This document shows, piece by piece, positions 6,785 to 7,442 of a DNA stretch of 7,442 nucleotides (its first letter is position 1; every line of letters starts with the position of its first letter). The translations under genes were made by a program, and so were the position numbers. This stretch comes from DATGFK01 sp040007395. GTDB taxonomy: Bacteria > Chloroflexota > Anaerolineae > Aggregatilineales > UBA2796. The notes beneath the pieces are model-generated. The model did no database searches. It saw only the letters and a program-made list of their open reading frames with translations, and was not told the origin of the DNA. The DNA lies in the NCBI GenBank assembly GCA_040007395.1, contig JBDTVG010000232.1:1-7442 (forward strand). Direction: 5' to 3'.

Positions 6785-6818
6785 GTTTTCCCCTCATGAC
6801 ATTTTAAGCCAAGCGGAT

Positions 6819-6824
6819 GTTATA
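6819..6824 (-). promoter_or_regulatory. Weak candidate -10 box for the phosphoesterase operon
   Basis: TATAAC on the minus strand lies 35 bp upstream of the phosphoesterase ATG and matches the -10 consensus at 5/6. The region 16-18 bp upstream shows no good -35; TTGCGA lies 20 bp away. It is the best candidate in this leader but is not convincing alone. Confidence 0.3.
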
Positions 6825-6907
6825 GTGCGCCCAAATATCGAATTTCGCAAGCCCACTTTTGCAGCGATCCGTTAGCGATTAAGGGGAGCACATCCGTGTT
6901 TTTTAAC

Positions 6908-6928
6908 AAAAAGCCCCGATTGCGGGGC
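6908..6928 (-). terminator. Strong intrinsic terminator, minus strand
   Basis: GCCCCG (6913-6918) and CGGGGC (6923-6928) form a 6-bp GC-only stem with a 4-base loop. In minus-strand RNA the stem is followed directly by UUUUU (6912-6908), the classic intrinsic terminator. On the plus strand the stem is followed by AATTATTG, a poor U-tract. No minus-strand gene lies to its right within the window, so what it terminates is unclear. An overlapping ATTGC/GCAAT pairing (6919-6931) could compete with the stem. Confidence 0.75.
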
Positions 6929-7042
6929 AATTATTGTAGTGCGAGTTTTTGCAGTCCATTAGGAATGGTTTGTTAAACTCAAACTATTGGATCGATTCTA
7001 CTTAAGTTCAGCTAGACAATCTCACCCGAAACAAAACATCTG

Positions 7043-7051
7043 TGCTATAAT
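7043..7051 (+). promoter_or_regulatory. Extended -10 promoter for the HNH gene
   Basis: TGCTATAAT (7043-7051) is a perfect extended -10 (TGnTATAAT). No -35 match is visible 16-18 bp upstream, which extended -10 promoters tolerate. Transcription would start near 7058, about 65 bp ahead of the HNH start codon. Confidence 0.6.
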
Positions 7052-7123
7052 TTAACTGTCGAAGGTACATAAGTAAGCATTCTCTATTTTGCCGATAAAG
7101 CGGTTTGTTGTTTTGAGGCCGGA

Positions 7124-7435
7124 ATGAAACGACGGTTTAATAAAGGAGAGCGAGACAGCCTTTATATAGCTGCCGATGGGCGCTGTGAACAATGCGGCAA
7201 ACTTCTAGGGATTGGATGGCACGCCGATCATGTTCAGCCGTATAGTAAGAATGGCGAAACAATCGTAGAAAACGGGCAAGCATTATGCCCAGAATGCAAT
7301 CTCAAGAAGGGGAATCGTATGAATTTTACTGCGTGGCCCGAAACGATCAAACTCCGTAAATGTCAGGTTCAAGCATACAATGAGTACATAAAACCTAGTC
7401 ACCCGACACCTACCAACCACAAGGATGAAAGTTAG
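7124..7435 (+). CDS. Small HNH endonuclease
   Basis: The 103-residue protein carries an HNH/zinc-ribbon nuclease fold. A first CxxC (C21, C24) and a second (C55, C58) bind structural zinc, and between them the motif HADH (33-36) gives the catalytic metal site. Asn50 and Asn59 occupy the later HNH positions (NGQALCPECNLKKGN, 50-64). Such enzymes nick or cut DNA and occur in restriction, phage and mobile contexts. The segment LRKCQVQAYNEYI (77-89) resembles the start of the helicase part of HNH-SF2 helicase fusions, but the frame stops 14 residues later, so this may be a shortened relative. GAGG at 7115-7118 precedes ATG 7124 with good spacing. The window ends 7 bp past the stop, so neighbours cannot be judged. 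Confidence 0.85.
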   Translation: MKRRFNKGERDSLYIAADGRCEQCGKLLGIGWHADHVQPYSKNGETIVENGQALCPECNLKKGNRMNFTAWPETIKLRKCQVQAYNEYIKPSHPTPTNHKDES

Positions 7436-7442
7436 GCAGAGC

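Larger units (their letters stand above)
6785..7123. other. 339-bp non-coding stretch between divergent genes
   Basis: I see no credible gene here on either strand; the longest minus-strand ATG frames I found between 6905 and 7123 are about 20 codons. The stretch holds the phosphoesterase ribosome site and weak -10 box, AGCGAT direct repeats (6863-6868 and 6874-6879), a strong minus-strand terminator (6908-6928), small dyads at 6956-6968 and 6968-6984, and the HNH promoter (7043-7051). It is AT-rich between about 6930 and 7110. Confidence 0.6.

Noticed and set aside
6814..6896. CGGATGT/ACATCCG inverted repeat and CCCC pairing with the phosphoesterase ribosome site
   Set aside because: Arms of 7 bp separated by 70-90 bp are expected by chance in a region this size.
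6950..7020. tRNA or tmRNA remnant suggested by GGATCGATTC and several short dyads
   Set aside because: The T-loop-like string lacks a 5-bp stem, and no acceptor stem, anticodon arm or CCA end can be assembled on either strand.
6931..7110. Minus-strand peptides of 11-20 codons, including one of 18 codons running through the terminator
   Set aside because: They lack ribosome sites and are within the length expected by chance in non-coding DNA.
1..7442. CRISPR array, insertion sequence, prophage or toxin-antitoxin module
   Set aside because: No regularly spaced repeats, transposase, terminal inverted repeats, phage structural genes or small overlapping toxin-antitoxin pair were seen on either strand.

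Overview
The window looks like ordinary bacterial chromosome of about 50-55% GC. It is gene-dense, mixes ATG, GTG and probably TTG starts, and shows AG-rich Shine-Dalgarno sites in front of most genes. An archaeal-type aspartyl-tRNA synthetase, a small ABC-2-like permease piece and a lipoprotein resembling the DUF4352-type extracellular domains point to Chloroflexota (Anaerolineae-like). That placement is an inference from family style, not a proof.

Layout, left to right. A 170-residue ABC-2-permease-like membrane protein (minus) is preceded by a leader whose inverted repeat would bury its start codon. A stand-alone response-regulator receiver protein (minus) follows. A divergent control region of about 230 bp then separates it from aspS (plus), which has a near-consensus promoter. 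aspS ends 2 bp from the end of a convergent, AT-rich YdjC/ChbG-type carbohydrate deacetylase gene. That gene is the last of five minus-strand genes that could form one operon. In transcription order these are a calcineurin-like phosphoesterase, a lipoprotein, miaA, a signal-anchored extracytoplasmic protein and the deacetylase, with gaps of 70, 59, 17 and 11-35 bp. A 339-bp non-coding stretch follows, holding a strong intrinsic terminator on the minus strand with no recognisable gene to terminate, and an extended -10 promoter on the plus strand. The last feature is a small HNH endonuclease (plus), whose C-terminal tail looks like the opening of a helicase domain.

How the genes fit together. 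Two products act on translation: the charging enzyme AspRS, probably the non-discriminating kind that also serves tRNA-Asn, and the tRNA-A37 prenyltransferase MiaA. Two are envelope proteins of unknown role on either side of miaA. The rest are signalling or hydrolytic enzymes. No complete defence system, CRISPR array, prophage, insertion sequence, rRNA or tRNA was found. The most unusual signals are the start-codon hairpin at 550-621, the orphan terminator at 6908-6928, and the short HNH protein with a helicase-like end.
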